Positions 19,280 to 31,194 are shown, counted from the stretch's first letter. The stretch: 64,000 nt of DNA from Pseudarthrobacter sp. MM222 (GCF_947090775.1 NZ_OX352321.1:2790001-2854000), one strand, 5' to 3'. Made by a program: numbers and translations. Notes: generated by a model not told the origin, from the sequence alone.

Positions 19280-20332
19280 CTACAGGGCGGCGGCGATGGC
19301 GTCGCCGACGGCGCTGGTGCTGCGGAATCCGCCGTTCCGGCCCGCGACGTCGGCCACCACGGCCGCTTCGATCTTGCGGGCCGCGGCGGCGTGGCCGAGG
19401 TGGTCCAGCAGCAGGGCTGCGGACAGGATGGCTGCCGTGGGGTCGGCCTTCTGCTGCCCGGCGATGTCCGGTGCCGAACCGTGCACCGGTTCGAACATGG
19501 ACGGCGCCGTGCGTTCCATGTTGATGTTGCCGGACGCGGCGAGGCCGATGCCTCCGGTCACGGCGGCGGCGAGGTCGGTGATGATGTCGCCGAAGAGGTT
19601 GTCCGTGACGATCACGTCAAAGCGGGCCGGGTCCGTGACCATAAAGATCGTGGCGGCGTCGATGTGCAGGTAGTCATGGCTGACCTCGGGAAATTCCTCG
19701 GCCACGGACTCCACGGTGCGCTTCCAGAGGTGCCCGGCGAACACCAGCACATTGTGCTTGTGCACGAGGGTCAGTTTCTTGCGCGGCCGGTCGTTGGCCC
19801 GGCGGAAGGCGTCCCGGACCACGCGCTCCACGCCGTGGGCGGTGTTCAGCGAGACCTCGGTGGCCACCTCGTGCGGGGTGCCGGCCCGCAGGGTGCCGCC
19901 GTTGCCGACGTAGGGTCCTTCGGTGCCTTCGCGGACCACGATGAAGTCGATCTCTCCGGGGTTGGCGAGCGGACTGGCGACGCCCGGGTACAGGCGCGAG
20001 GGCCGGAGGTTGACGAAGTGGTCCAGGCTGAACCGCAGCTTCAGGAGCAGTTCGCGCTCGATGATGCCGGACGGGATCCGGGTATCGCCGGGGGCCGCCC
20101 CCACTGCGCCGAACAGAATGGCGTCGCGGGTGCGGAGGTCCGCAAGGGTCTCCGCCGGCAGCGTCTCCCCCGTTTCGAGCCAGTGCTGTGCGCCAAGCTT
20201 GTAATGGGTCTGCTGCAGCACGATCCCCTCGGCCGCGGCCGCCTTCTCAAGGACCTTGAGGGCTTCGGCCGTAACCTCGGGGCCGATGCCGTCGCCGGGA
20301 ATAACGGCCAGATCAATCGTGGATGCGCTCAT
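19280..20332 (-). CDS. leuB: 3-isopropylmalate dehydrogenase
   Basis: NAD-dependent oxidative decarboxylation of 3-isopropylmalate in leucine synthesis. 350 residues, with [12 protein letters not shown] at the N-terminus, [18 protein letters not shown] in the substrate site, and the metal-binding aspartates around [12 protein letters not shown]. It ends with the actinobacterial-type short C-terminus. A promoter-like TTGACC-N17-GCTACG precedes it, with an operator-like GATAATGAGAC just upstream of the -35. Confidence 0.97.
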   Translation of the reverse strand: MSASTIDLAVIPGDGIGPEVTAEALKVLEKAAAAEGIVLQQTHYKLGAQHWLETGETLPAETLADLRTRDAILFGAVGAAPGDTRIPSGIIERELLLKLRFSLDHFVNLRPSRLYPGVASPLANPGEIDFIVVREGTEGPYVGNGGTLRAGTPHEVATEVSLNTAHGVERVVRDAFRRANDRPRKKLTLVHKHNVLVFAGHLWKRTVESVAEEFPEVSHDYLHIDAATIFMVTDPARFDVIVTDNLFGDIITDLAAAVTGGIGLAASGNINMERTAPSMFEPVHGSAPDIAGQQKADPTAAILSAALLLDHLGHAAAARKIEAAVVADVAGRNGGFRSTSAVGDAIAAAL

Positions 20333-20340
20333 GTTTTCAG

Positions 20341-20388
20341 CGTAGCCAAGACATCCACATGCTGGTCAAGTCGTCTCATTATCCGAAC
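20341..20388 (-). promoter_or_regulatory. leuB promoter with candidate branched-chain operator
   Basis: Minus strand: the operator-like GTTCGGATAATGAGAC (20373-20388) lies 3 nt upstream of a -35 TTGACC (20364-20369). A 17-nt spacer leads to GCTACG (20341-20346), whose end is 8 nt from the leuB ATG. The 11-base core GATAATGAGAC is identical to the one in front of the IclR gene. Placement upstream of -35 would allow activation or repression. Confidence 0.55.
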
Positions 20389-20411
20389 ACCCCTCAGCGC
20401 CCCCGCGCGCA

Positions 20412-21971
20412 TCAGGCCTCGGCGGGTTCCTCGTACTTGGGGAAGACCGGGGCGGGTGCGGGCAGGGCCGTGCCGGCCGCGATCGGTTCGGCGATGGCGG
20501 CAAACCCGCGAGCGTCCCCCTCCGGCTGGCCAAGGGTGTGCAGGATCGCCGCCGCCGCCGTCGGCATCACCGGCTGGGCGAGGATCGCGACGATCCGGAG
20601 GACCTCGAGGGTGACGTAGAGGACCGTGTTCATGCGTTCGACGTCGGTCTTCCGCAGCACCCACGGGGCCTGCTCGGCGAAGTAAGCGTTGGTGTCGCCG
20701 AGGACGCCCCAGATCGCCTCGAGGGCGCGGCTGAACTCCTGCTTCTCGAACGCGGCCCGGGAGATGTCCAGCAGCCCGTTGGCCTGGCCCAGCAGCGCGG
20801 CGTCCTCGGCGGTGAACCCGGCCGGCACGGGGACGCGGCCCTCGCAGTTTTTGGCCACCATGGACAGCGAACGCTGGGCGAGGTTGCCGAAGTTGTTGGC
20901 GAGGTCGGCGTTCATCCGGCCCACGATTGCGTCGTGGCTGTAGGAACCGTCGGCGCCGAAGGGGACCTCGCGGAGCAGGAAGAAGCGGACCTGGTCCAGG
21001 CCGTACTGGGCAACCCAGTCAGCCGGTGCCACCACGTTGCCCAGCGATTTGGACATCTTGACGCCCTGGTTGTGCAGGAAGCCGTGGATCATGACGCGCC
21101 TGGGCAGTTCCAGCCCGGCGGACATCAGGAAGGCGGGCCAGTACACCGCGTGGAAGCGCGAGATGTCCTTGCCGATCACATGCACGTCGGCCGGCCAGTA
21201 CTTCCGGAAGGCCTCGGATCCGGTGTCGGGGAAGCCGACGCCGGTCAGGTAGTTGGTCAGCGCGTCCACCCAGACGTACATGACGTGGTCCGGGTTGCCG
21301 GGGACCGGGACGCCCCATTTGAAGGAGGTGCGGCTGATGGACAGGTCCTCCAGGCCGCCCTTGACGAAGCTGACGACCTCGTTGAAGCGGTTGTGCGGCG
21401 CACCGAAGTCCGGGTTGTCGGCGTAGTGCGCCAGCAGCCGGTCCTGGTAGGCGGCAAGCTTGAAGAAATAGCTTTCCTCTTCGGTCCAGGTGACCTCGGT
21501 GCCGGTTTCGGACGCGTAGCGCAGCCCGTCGGCCTGCACCTCGGTCTCGTCCTCGACGAAGTACCGCTCGTCCCGGACCGAGTACCAGCCGGCGTACTTG
21601 GACAGGTAGATGTCGCCGTTGGCTTCCATCCGCTCCCAGAGCGCCTTGGCGGCCTCGTAGTGGTCCCGGTCGGTGGTGCGGATGAAGCGGCTCAGCGAAA
21701 TGCCCAGGTCATCGCTCATCTGGCGGAACGCGGCCGAGTTGCGGTCGGCGAGGTCCTTGACCGGAATGCCTTCCTTCTCCGCCGTCTGCTGCATCTTGAG
21801 GCCGTGCTCGTCCGTGCCCGTCATGAAGAAGACGTCATAGCCGTCCAGCCGCTTGAAGCGCGCCATCGCATCCGTCGCAATGACCTCGTAGGCGTGGCCG
21901 ATGTGCGGCACGCCGTTGGGGTAGCTGATGGCCGTGGTGATGTAGAACGGGGTCTTTTCGGTTGAAGTCAC
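20412..21971 (-). CDS. metG: Methionyl-tRNA synthetase
   Basis: 519 residues. Class I motifs are [10 protein letters not shown] near residue 20 and KMSKSLGN near residue 306. It lacks the CxxC zinc-knuckle pairs found in larger MetRS proteins, and it has no C-terminal tRNA-binding/dimerisation domain, fitting the short actinobacterial form. It lies 9 nt downstream of the ABC ATPase gene's stop codon and may share its transcript. Start codon overlapped with poor Shine-Dalgarno; ATG at 21971 is the natural family start. Confidence 0.95.
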   Translation of the reverse strand: MTSTEKTPFYITTAISYPNGVPHIGHAYEVIATDAMARFKRLDGYDVFFMTGTDEHGLKMQQTAEKEGIPVKDLADRNSAAFRQMSDDLGISLSRFIRTTDRDHYEAAKALWERMEANGDIYLSKYAGWYSVRDERYFVEDETEVQADGLRYASETGTEVTWTEEESYFFKLAAYQDRLLAHYADNPDFGAPHNRFNEVVSFVKGGLEDLSISRTSFKWGVPVPGNPDHVMYVWVDALTNYLTGVGFPDTGSEAFRKYWPADVHVIGKDISRFHAVYWPAFLMSAGLELPRRVMIHGFLHNQGVKMSKSLGNVVAPADWVAQYGLDQVRFFLLREVPFGADGSYSHDAIVGRMNADLANNFGNLAQRSLSMVAKNCEGRVPVPAGFTAEDAALLGQANGLLDISRAAFEKQEFSRALEAIWGVLGDTNAYFAEQAPWVLRKTDVERMNTVLYVTLEVLRIVAILAQPVMPTAAAAILHTLGQPEGDARGFAAIAEPIAAGTALPAPAPVFPKYEEPAEA

Positions 21972-21980
21972 TGTTTAAAC

Positions 21981-22748
21981 CTAGATCAGTTCCGTCAAGG
22001 TATCGCTCTGGCGGACAAGTTCGTGGTCATGTGAAGCCACGAGCACGGCAATGCCGTCCGAGGTGGTGTCCTTGAGGATGCTGATGATGCGGTTGGCCGC
22101 GGAGCGGTCCAGGCTGGCCGTCGGTTCGTCCACCACGAGCACGCGGGTGCCCAGGATCAGCGCCCGGGCGATCGCCACGCGCTGGCGCTCACCGCCGGAG
22201 AGCTGCGCCGGGCGGTGGCGCATCCGCCGGCCCAGTCCCACGAGGTCCAGCAGGTCCTTGGCCATGTCGCGGCGCTTGTCCACTTCGCCGTCGGGAACGG
22301 CCGGGAGCAGGACGTTCTCCAGGGCGCTCATCCCGTCAATCAGGGCACCGCCCTGGTCGACGTAACCGATCAGGGCCCGACGGCGGTCGGCGATCTCGTC
22401 GTCGCCCATGCTTTCGAGCGAGTCACCTTCCCAGAAGACCCGGCCCGACGTCGGCAGGGTCAGGCCCGCGCCGACGGTCAGGATGCTGGTCTTGCCTGAG
22501 CCGCTGCGGCCGGCAATGCAGTGCATCTCACCGGCATGCAGCGTCATGTTGAAGTCGTCCACCACGTTGACGGCTTCGGCCCCGCCCTTGCCGCCACCGT
22601 AGTGGATGGTGATGTTGCTCAGTTCCAACGGCGTGGCGTGGTCTGCTGCCTTCACGATCGTGTTGGCGCGGGTCTGGTGGGCGCCCCGGCGGGTGCTCTC
22701 CGTCATTCGGTCGTGAGCCGCCCGGTCAAGGTTCAGATCGTTGTTCAT
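21981..22748 (-). CDS. ABC transporter ATP-binding protein (LolD/MacB type)
   Basis: 255 residues. Walker A is GRSGSGKTS, the signature is [15 protein letters not shown], and Walker B is VLVVDEPTASLD. These features place it with the FtsE/LolD/MacB ATPases that drive FtsX-like permeases. It has a ~35-residue polar N-terminal extension before LELSNITIHY. The ATG overlaps the permease stop (ATGA), so the two subunits form one complex at the cytoplasmic membrane. Substrate unknown; such systems export lipids, peptides or antibiotics, or act as mechanotransmitters. Confidence 0.9.
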   Translation of the reverse strand: MNNDLNLDRAAHDRMTESTRRGAHQTRANTIVKAADHATPLELSNITIHYGGGKGGAEAVNVVDDFNMTLHAGEMHCIAGRSGSGKTSILTVGAGLTLPTSGRVFWEGDSLESMGDDEIADRRRALIGYVDQGGALIDGMSALENVLLPAVPDGEVDKRRDMAKDLLDLVGLGRRMRHRPAQLSGGERQRVAIARALILGTRVLVVDEPTASLDRSAANRIISILKDTTSDGIAVLVASHDHELVRQSDTLTELI

Positions 22749-25534
22749 CGGACCACTTTCGTTGCAATGGGAATCCAGCAGAGTACAGCCACGAGCCCGG
22801 CGACAGCGGCCCAGAGCGCGGCATAGGGGGCGAGGAGGAGCCCGACGCCGAGGGCGCCGACAACGCCCAGCGGCAGTGCGACCGCACCCACCATGGCGTT
22901 TTCGAAGAACCGGACCTGGCCGAGCATGTCGGGGTTCCAGCCCATCGCCTGCAGAGTGCCGAGGTACTGGCGCTTGGCCTGCAGCTCGAACCGGCCGGTG
23001 ACCATGGTCAGCAGCAGTCCGACGGCCACGCCCGAGATTCCCAGGACGATGCTCGGCAGGGCGATGCTGGCCGCGGCCAGCCCGCTCAGCGCGCTGGCTC
23101 CGGCGGCGCGAGGGATGTCGATCAGCAGCGCTGTCAGTCCGCCGGCCGCCGCCCCGAAGACGCCGACCGCGACGGCCAGCGAGATCGAGTTGAACTTGTT
23201 GGTGCTCAGCTGCCGGTTGGCAAAGGTGAGCGGCGAGTCCACGGCGATGAGGCGTTCGTCGTGCTGCGGTTCCTGGTCGATGACCTCACGGTGCCGCAGC
23301 TGCTGGGCGGCGAAGAAAGCCGCTCCCACGTAGAGCGCCACGACAGAGGCCGAGACGATGGCTGTTGCCAGGTTCCAGCTGATCAGGCTGAGGACGGTGC
23401 CGGCGACGGCCAGCAGGGCCGCGCCCACGCCGAACTCGGCCAGCACCCAGGAACGGATCCTGCGCTGGGTCCAGCCCATGGCGCGGAGGATTCCGGCCTC
23501 GGTGCGGCGTTTGCGGACGTAGCTGACGGTCGAGGCACCGGTCAGAAGCGCCGCACCGCAGAGGGTGATGAACAGCAGGGTCAGGTTGGTGCCGGTCAGC
23601 GATCCGGACACGGCGTCGGCGGCGTCCTGGCGGACCCAGGACTGCTGCACGCTGCCGAGCGGGGACTCCTTGCCGGCGTCGTCCTTGGAATATCCGGGAA
23701 CGAAGATGCTGGCGTCCTCGCGGGCGGAACCGGCGACGACGGTGGCCTGCAGGCCCATGTCACGGATTTCGTTGGCCAGCTTTTCGACCTCGGGCTGTGC
23801 CTCTTTCCAGCTGCCGGGCACCTTCGCCCGGACCCGCACCGCATCGATCACGTTGGCGTTCGCTTCGAAGCCGCGGGCGGCGGCCAGGCCGTAGTAGTCG
23901 GTGATGGCGCCGGCGGACTGGCTGGCCAGGCCGGTGGCGCTCAGGGACGGCTTGAGTTCGATGTTCTGCACGTCCTTGCCCGCGGCGTCCTTGGCCAGGG
24001 TGAACGGCGTCGGATCGTAGCCGCCCAGGGGCAGCCGGTTGACATCGCCGGCGGCCTCCTTGACCTGGTCCGCGTCGAAGGTGCCGTAGACCATGGCGAG
24101 TGGCGTGGCAAGCTTCTTGCCGGTCTCGAGGTTCTCCCGGTAGGACCGTTCGTCAACCGGTTCGCGCTGCGTCTGGTCGACGGCGTCGCCGTTGGCTGCC
24201 TTCTCCGGAAGACGGTTCACGGTGACCCATTCGCCCGGGTTGGCGGTCTTGTCCACGGCCCCGTTGCCGGCAGTATCGCCGTCGGTGTATTTGGGGGCGG
24301 AAGCGAAGTTGGTGCTCCAGGTGGCCGGGTTGTAGAGGCCCTGGCTGAAGCTGCCGGTGTCGCCCATCAGCTGCGTCAGGTCGGTTGAGCCCGGCCAGGC
24401 CAGCGAGAACGGGGATTTGGAGACGAACGGGAGGTAGTCCTTGTCCAGCGATCGGGTCACGGTGCCAACGTCCTTGGTGACGTTGCCGGACGCGTCGATC
24501 TCCTCGATCTTGACCGAGTACTTCAGGTCAAGCGTGGTGCCGGAGCGGACGATCAACGGGATGGCCTGGGAGTCGGCGGTCAGCTGGCCGCTGCGCTTCG
24601 CCTGCTGGTACTGGGTCATCAGCGGCGCCCAGTATTTGAGCTTGACGCCGAGGAAATCGGGGCCTTCCTTCAGTTCGTCCATGCCGATGCCGGTGGTGAA
24701 GAGGCTTTCGAAGTGGCGCCCGATTGCTCCCGCGTTGCGGGCGTCCGCCGGCGGGGCCTTTTCCAGCGGGGCCAGGAAGTCACCCGCGGTACCGAGCAGG
24801 GCGCGTTCGGAGACGGGGTCGACGGCGACGACGGATTCGGTCACCTGCGGCGCCTGCGGCAGCGATACCGAGAGGTTGAAGAGGTTGTGCTCGGATCCTC
24901 CGGCCGGGGCCGGGAACTTGATGCCGGTCTCCCCCGCCGGTCCCTCGATCCGGACGTTGCTGCCGCCTGCTACCTGCTCTTCGACGAGCTTGGCCTTGCC
25001 GAGGGAACCTTCGGCCATCGTCTTGAACAGTGTCTGCTCCGACTGCCCGTCCGAGCTGACGGCGCTGGCGGTCAGGCGGTACTTCTTGGCGGTGTCGGAC
25101 AGGACCGACTCGGCGGCGGGCCACTTGCTCGGGTCTGTGGCGGTCGGATCTCCGGCGGTGCCGGCCAGTCCGGCGTTGAAGCCGAGGTAGTCGGTGGCTT
25201 CCAGGCGCGGGGACTCCAGGTTCTGGGTCACGCGTGAGACCAGGCTGATCGGGGCCGCCACGGACGTGCCGGACAGCTTGCGGATGGAGTCCAGCTGCTC
25301 GAAGCTGACGCCGCCCTGGCCGGTGGCGATTTCGGGCTGCATCAGCCCGCCGTTGTCATCGGCCTTGGCCTGGACGAGCACGTCGTAAAGGCCTCGGGAG
25401 TTCTGGTCAACCGTCCGGTTCAGCGCAGCCTGCGACTGCCCCTGGACGAGGACCGAAAGGCACATGGCCACGATCAAAATGGACGCGGTCAGCAGAAGCA
25501 CTCGGCTTCTGATGAACCTCTGGACGGCGTTCAT
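22745..25534 (-). CDS. Large FtsX-like ABC permease
   Basis: 929 residues from the ATG at 25534, which has CAGGAG 4 nt upstream; an in-frame GTG-type extension to 25567 is less likely. One N-terminal membrane helix (about residues 9-30) is followed by a ~590-residue extracytoplasmic domain rich in Asp/Gly/Ser. Then come FtsX-type helices (start LTLLFITLCGAALL) with the conserved cytoplasmic phrase AGILRAMGWTQRRI, and a second FtsX repeat near the C-terminus (LGTLQAMGWNPDML). It is of the MacB-like periplasmic-core type but with a much larger ectodomain, which has no family match that I recognise. It pairs with the ATPase encoded at 21981-22748. Confidence 0.85.
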   Translation of the reverse strand: MNAVQRFIRSRVLLLTASILIVAMCLSVLVQGQSQAALNRTVDQNSRGLYDVLVQAKADDNGGLMQPEIATGQGGVSFEQLDSIRKLSGTSVAAPISLVSRVTQNLESPRLEATDYLGFNAGLAGTAGDPTATDPSKWPAAESVLSDTAKKYRLTASAVSSDGQSEQTLFKTMAEGSLGKAKLVEEQVAGGSNVRIEGPAGETGIKFPAPAGGSEHNLFNLSVSLPQAPQVTESVVAVDPVSERALLGTAGDFLAPLEKAPPADARNAGAIGRHFESLFTTGIGMDELKEGPDFLGVKLKYWAPLMTQYQQAKRSGQLTADSQAIPLIVRSGTTLDLKYSVKIEEIDASGNVTKDVGTVTRSLDKDYLPFVSKSPFSLAWPGSTDLTQLMGDTGSFSQGLYNPATWSTNFASAPKYTDGDTAGNGAVDKTANPGEWVTVNRLPEKAANGDAVDQTQREPVDERSYRENLETGKKLATPLAMVYGTFDADQVKEAAGDVNRLPLGGYDPTPFTLAKDAAGKDVQNIELKPSLSATGLASQSAGAITDYYGLAAARGFEANANVIDAVRVRAKVPGSWKEAQPEVEKLANEIRDMGLQATVVAGSAREDASIFVPGYSKDDAGKESPLGSVQQSWVRQDAADAVSGSLTGTNLTLLFITLCGAALLTGASTVSYVRKRRTEAGILRAMGWTQRRIRSWVLAEFGVGAALLAVAGTVLSLISWNLATAIVSASVVALYVGAAFFAAQQLRHREVIDQEPQHDERLIAVDSPLTFANRQLSTNKFNSISLAVAVGVFGAAAGGLTALLIDIPRAAGASALSGLAAASIALPSIVLGISGVAVGLLLTMVTGRFELQAKRQYLGTLQAMGWNPDMLGQVRFFENAMVGAVALPLGVVGALGVGLLLAPYAALWAAVAGLVAVLCWIPIATKVVR

Positions 25535-25612
25535 TGGGCTCCTGAAAGCTGGATTGCGTGCGCACACCGCAGTTCATTCCGTGCGGAATTGAAGGCGTCC
25601 CCTGCCGGGTGT

Positions 25613-25640
25613 GCAAAAAGTAAAGGCCGGACTGCCGGCC
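25613..25640 (-). terminator. Candidate serA terminator
   Basis: Minus strand inverted repeat GGCCGG-CAGT-CCGGCC (25625-25640) followed by TTTACTTTTTGC. It lies about 100 nt beyond the serA stop codon and just before the ABC permease gene. Confidence 0.6.
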
Positions 25641-25740
25641 GGATCCGAAAAATCGGACCTAGCCATTGTACGCAGACCGGCCATGCCTTCGCGGACGCCG
25701 GTGGCGGTCCAACCCGCCGCCGGCGCCCGAACGGAGGACC

Positions 25741-27336
25741 TCAGTCCTCGAGATCGACCTCGCGCACCATGTCAGCGCCGATTCCGGCCTTGATCGCGTC
25801 AAGGACCTGCTGCGGAACGGAGCTGTCGATGGTCAGGAGGGCCAGCACCTGGCCGCCTTCCGTCTGGCGGGCAACCTGCATGCCGGCGATGTTGATGTTG
25901 TTCATGCCGAGGATGTGGCCGATGGTGCCGATCACGCCGGGGCGGTCGGTGTAGGCGACCACCACGAGGTGTTCGCTGATCGGGATTTCCACCTCGTAGC
26001 CGTTGACGCCGACCAGTTTCTGGATCTGCTTGGGCCCGGTCAGGGTACCGGCCACGGAGATCTGGCTGCCGTCGCTGAGGGCGCCGCGCAGCGTCAGGAC
26101 GTTGCGGTAGGACTCCGTGTCCGGCGTCGTGATGAGGCGGACGTTGATCCCGCGCTGTTCGGCGATCACCGGGGCGTTGACGTAGGAGACCTGCTCCGTC
26201 ACCACATCGGCGAAGATGCCCTTGAGAGCGGCGAGTTCGAGCACCTTGACGTCGAGCGAGGAGATTTCGCCGGCGACCTCGACGTCGAACTGGGTGAGCG
26301 AGGCGTGGGTCAGGGCCGTGAAAATGCGGCCCAGCTTCTCGATCAACGGGATACCGGGGCGGACGTCCGGGGCGATGACACCGCCGGCGACGTTGACGGC
26401 GTCGGGCACCAGTTCGCCGGCCAGGGCCAGGCGCACGGACTTGGCCACCGAGACGCCGGCCTTCTCCTGCGCCTCGTCGGTGGAGGCGCCGAGGTGCGGG
26501 GTCACCACGACGTTGTCCATCTTGAAGAACGGCAGGTCGGTGCTGGGCTCCTTGACGAAGACGTCGACGCCGGCTCCGGCGATGTCGCCGGCTTCAAGGG
26601 CCGCGTAGAGGGCTTCCTCGTCGACGAGGCCGCCGCGGGCGACGTTGACGACGTAGGCCGTGTCCTTCATTTTCTTGAAGGCGTCGGCGCCGAGCATGCC
26701 GACGGTCTCCGGCGTCTTGGGCATGTGGATGGTGATGAAGTCCGACTGCGCGAGCAGTTCGTCCAGGGTCACCAGCTGCACGCCGAGCTGTGCGGCGCGG
26801 GCGGAGGTGATGTAGGGGTCGTACGCGAGGATCTTGGTGTCAAAGCCCTTCAGGCGGGCGGCGACGAGGGCGCCGATCCGGCCCAGGCCGATGATGCCGA
26901 CCTTCTTCTCGAACAGTTCGATGCCGGTGTACTTGGAGCGCTTCCATTCGCCGTCCTTGAGGGCGGCGCTGGCCTGCGGGATGTGCCGGGCGAGGCTGAG
27001 GATGTGGCCGACGGTGAGTTCGGCGGCGGAGACGATGTTGGAGGTCGGCGCGTTGACCACCATGACGCCGGCCTGGGTGGCGGCCTTGATGTCGACGTTG
27101 TCGAGCCCGACGCCGGCGCGGGCGATGACCTTGAGGTTTTTGGCGGCGGCGATGGCCTCGGCGTCCAGCTGGGTGGCGGAGCGGACGAGGATCGCATCGA
27201 CGTCGGCGATCGCAGAGAGCAGCTGGGAACGGTCGGCGCCGTCGGTCTGCCGGATTTCGAAGTCCGGGCCAAGGGCCTCGATCGTGGCGGGCGAAAGTTC
27301 CTCAGCGAGGAGTACTACAGGTTTGGTGCTTGTCAC
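25741..27336 (-). CDS. serA: D-3-phosphoglycerate dehydrogenase
   Basis: First step of serine synthesis: 3-phosphoglycerate to 3-phosphohydroxypyruvate with NAD. 531 residues, the long type with a substrate-binding domain, a Rossmann domain (GLGRIGALVAARL), catalytic residues in NVARGGLVDEEAL and TPHLGASTDEAQEKAG, then an intervening ASB domain and a C-terminal ACT domain (starting DRPGVIGTIGHILG) that normally gives serine feedback inhibition. Start GTG at 27336 with AGAGGT upstream. It follows the ilvBNC operon, but a strong hairpin at 27403-27442 separates them. Confidence 0.96.
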   Translation of the reverse strand: MTSTKPVVLLAEELSPATIEALGPDFEIRQTDGADRSQLLSAIADVDAILVRSATQLDAEAIAAAKNLKVIARAGVGLDNVDIKAATQAGVMVVNAPTSNIVSAAELTVGHILSLARHIPQASAALKDGEWKRSKYTGIELFEKKVGIIGLGRIGALVAARLKGFDTKILAYDPYITSARAAQLGVQLVTLDELLAQSDFITIHMPKTPETVGMLGADAFKKMKDTAYVVNVARGGLVDEEALYAALEAGDIAGAGVDVFVKEPSTDLPFFKMDNVVVTPHLGASTDEAQEKAGVSVAKSVRLALAGELVPDAVNVAGGVIAPDVRPGIPLIEKLGRIFTALTHASLTQFDVEVAGEISSLDVKVLELAALKGIFADVVTEQVSYVNAPVIAEQRGINVRLITTPDTESYRNVLTLRGALSDGSQISVAGTLTGPKQIQKLVGVNGYEVEIPISEHLVVVAYTDRPGVIGTIGHILGMNNINIAGMQVARQTEGGQVLALLTIDSSVPQQVLDAIKAGIGADMVREVDLED

Positions 27337-27402
27337 CGGTGACCTCTTTAACTCTCTTGTATAACAGGCAGGGATTTTGGTGAAACGTCTGGTGCAGAAA
27401 CG

Positions 27403-27442
27403 CAGGGAAGCCGGACCCCAGGTATGGTGTCCGGCTTCCCTG
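27403..27442 (-). terminator. Hairpin ending the ilvBNC operon
   Basis: Perfect 14-bp inverted repeat (arm CAGGGAAGCCGGAC, loop 12 nt) 12 nt beyond the ilvC stop codon. No T-run follows. It likely ends or stabilises the ilvBNC transcript and separates it from serA. Confidence 0.65.
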
Positions 27443-27453
27443 CCGGTCGGTGC

Positions 27454-29053
<1,600 letters not shown>

Positions 29054-29055
29054 GT

Positions 29056-30954
29056 TCAGTCCTCCTCTTCCCATTCCGGGGTCATGTTGCGGGCAACCTG
29101 GATCTGGTCGTTGCTGACTCCGGCGGGGACCATCGGCCACACCATGGAGTTGGGGCTCACGACGAAATCAATGACCACGGGGCGGTCGTTGATGGCCAGG
29201 GCCTTCTGGATGGTGGCGTCGATGTCCTCGTCGCGTTCGCAGCGGAACGCGGCGCAGCCGTAGGCGTCAGCGAGCTTGACGAAGTCCGGGATCCGGACGG
29301 TGTCGTGGCCGGTGTTGAGGTCCGTGTTGGAATACCGGCCCTCGTAGAACAGCGTCTGCCACTGCCGCACCATGCCCAGCGAGGAGTTGTTGATGATGGC
29401 GACCTTGATCGGGATCTTGTTGATCGCGCAGGTGGCCAGCTCCTGGTTGGTCATCTGGAAGCAGCCGTCACCGTCGATCGCCCAGACCACCCGGTCCGGG
29501 GCGCCGACCTTGGCGCCCATGGCCGCCGGAACGGCGTAGCCCATGGTGCCGGCTCCGCCGGAGTTGAGCCAGGCGTGCGGGCGTTCGTATTTGATGAACT
29601 GCGAAGCCCACATCTGGTGCTGGCCCACGCCCGCGACGTACACGCCTTCGGGGCCGGTGAGGGCGCCGATGCGTTCGATCACGCGCTGCGGGGCGCTGAG
29701 GCCGTCCTCGGGTTCCGTCCAGCCCAGCGGGTAGGTTTCCTTGAGATTGTTCAGGAAGGCCCACCAGGTGGTCAGGTCCGGGGTGCCGGAGGCCTCGAAC
29801 TGAAGGCGCACGGCCTCGGTGAGTTCCGGGATGATCTCCTTGACCGAGCCCACGATCGGGACGTCGGCCGTGCGGTTCTTGGAGATTTCCGCCGGGTCGA
29901 TGTCGGCGTGGATGACCTTGGCGTTCGGGGCAAAGGACTTCAGGATGCCGGTCACCCGGTCATCGAAGCGCGCTCCGAGAGTGATCAGCAGGTCGGACTG
30001 CTGCAGGGCCGTGACCGCCGAGACGGTGCCGTGCATGCCAGGCATGCCGACGTGCTGCGGGTGCGAGTCCGGGAAGACGCCGCGGGCCATCAGCGTGGTG
30101 ACCACCGGAGCGCCGGAGAGCTCGGCAAGCTCGCGCAGTTCCGCGGCGGCGTGGGCCTTGACGACTCCGCCGCCCACGTACAGCACGGGCTTGCTGGCCG
30201 CCGCGATGAGCCGGGCGGCCTCGCGGACCTGCTTGCTGTGGCCGCGGAGCACCGGACGGTAGCCGGGGAGGTCGATCTTGGGCGGCCAGGAGAAGGTCAT
30301 CTGCCCCTGCTGGGCGTCCTTGGCGACATCCACCAGCACGGGGCCCGGGCGGCCGGTCGAGGCAAGATGGAAGGCCTCGGCCATGACGTGCGGGATGTCG
30401 TTGGGGTCCGTGACCAGGAAGGAGTGCTTCGTGATCGGCATGGTGATGCCGACGATGTCCGCCTCCTGGAACGCGTCCGTGCCGATCACTCCGCTGGAGA
30501 CCTGGCCGGTGATGGCCACGAGCGGCACGGAATCCATGTGGGCGTCCATGATGGCGGTAACGAGGTTGGTGGCACCCGGGCCCGAGGTGGCGATGCACAC
30601 GCCCACCCGTCCGGTGACCATGGCGTAGCCTTGCGCGGCGTGGCCGGCTCCCTGTTCGTGACGGACCAGAACGTGGTTCATTCGGGAAGCCATCAAGGGG
30701 TCATAGGTGGGCAGGATCGCGCCACCGGGCAAACCAAAAATATCGTCCACGCCGAGTTCTTCGAGCGAGCGGACAATTGCTTGCGAGCCGGTCATCACCG
30801 TCGGGGGTACGACGTTGTTCGGCCCAAGGACAGGAGAGACGGCAGCAATGTCGACGGCGGCGTCAGCCGGACGTTCGACGCGATCCGGAGCCTTGGGGGC
30901 TCCAGCGGACTTCGTGGCCATCAGCGAGGGGCTGATCGGCGATCCTTTGCTCAT
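29056..30954 (-). CDS. ilvB: Acetolactate synthase large subunit
   Basis: ThDP/FAD enzyme condensing pyruvate with pyruvate or 2-oxobutyrate, the entry to branched-chain synthesis. 632 residues, with [12 protein letters not shown] near residue 76 and the activating Glu in [15 protein letters not shown]. The ThDP motif [14 protein letters not shown] lies near residue 490 and the FAD-region phrase [10 protein letters not shown] near residue 323. The first ~50 residues form a non-conserved Ala/Pro-rich extension, as in other actinobacterial IlvB proteins. Start ATG with AAAGGAAG upstream. It is controlled by the attenuator at 31050-31188. Confidence 0.97.
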   Translation of the reverse strand: MSKGSPISPSLMATKSAGAPKAPDRVERPADAAVDIAAVSPVLGPNNVVPPTVMTGSQAIVRSLEELGVDDIFGLPGGAILPTYDPLMASRMNHVLVRHEQGAGHAAQGYAMVTGRVGVCIATSGPGATNLVTAIMDAHMDSVPLVAITGQVSSGVIGTDAFQEADIVGITMPITKHSFLVTDPNDIPHVMAEAFHLASTGRPGPVLVDVAKDAQQGQMTFSWPPKIDLPGYRPVLRGHSKQVREAARLIAAASKPVLYVGGGVVKAHAAAELRELAELSGAPVVTTLMARGVFPDSHPQHVGMPGMHGTVSAVTALQQSDLLITLGARFDDRVTGILKSFAPNAKVIHADIDPAEISKNRTADVPIVGSVKEIIPELTEAVRLQFEASGTPDLTTWWAFLNNLKETYPLGWTEPEDGLSAPQRVIERIGALTGPEGVYVAGVGQHQMWASQFIKYERPHAWLNSGGAGTMGYAVPAAMGAKVGAPDRVVWAIDGDGCFQMTNQELATCAINKIPIKVAIINNSSLGMVRQWQTLFYEGRYSNTDLNTGHDTVRIPDFVKLADAYGCAAFRCERDEDIDATIQKALAINDRPVVIDFVVSPNSMVWPMVPAGVSNDQIQVARNMTPEWEEED

Positions 30955-31049
30955 CGGACTCTTCCTTTGGGGGATCTGCTGGGGTGATCTTCTGTGATCA
31001 TGGGAATGCTGGTCTTACGTGGTGCGGGCGGTGCTGGTGGTGCGGAAAT

Positions 31050-31086
31050 AAAAAAACCCCTCAGCCTGGCGGCTCTTCGAGGGGTT
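31050..31086 (-). terminator. ilvB attenuator terminator
   Basis: Minus strand hairpin with outer stem CCCCTC/GAGGGG, inner stem AGCC/GGCT, and an uninterrupted run of seven T residues immediately after. It sits between the leader-peptide stop codon and ilvB, as expected for a transcription attenuator. Confidence 0.85.
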
Positions 31087-31113
31087 GCGCGTGACGGTTC
31101 GTTACCAGTCGGG

Positions 31114-31188
31114 CTATGGAGCCACGCGCTTGGTAAGGACGACGACGGCTGCATCTGCAGCAGCGCGGCTGGTAACGATCTCGGTCAT
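31114..31188 (-). CDS. ilvB leader peptide (24 aa)
   Basis: Short ORF MTEIVTSRAAADAAVVVLTK followed by RVAP and TAG. The run VVVL plus a further Val near the end would stall ribosomes when valyl- or leucyl-tRNA is low; actinobacterial ilvB leaders share the VLxKRV ending. A -10-like AAAACT ends 6 nt before its ATG, so it may be leaderless. Two complementary segment pairs cover and follow it: 31169-31178 with 31099-31108, and 31123-31129 with 31087-31093. These pairings cross, so they are mutually exclusive, as in a switching leader. Confidence 0.85.
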   Translation of the reverse strand: MTEIVTSRAAADAAVVVLTKRVAP

Positions 31189-31194
31189 GCGTTC

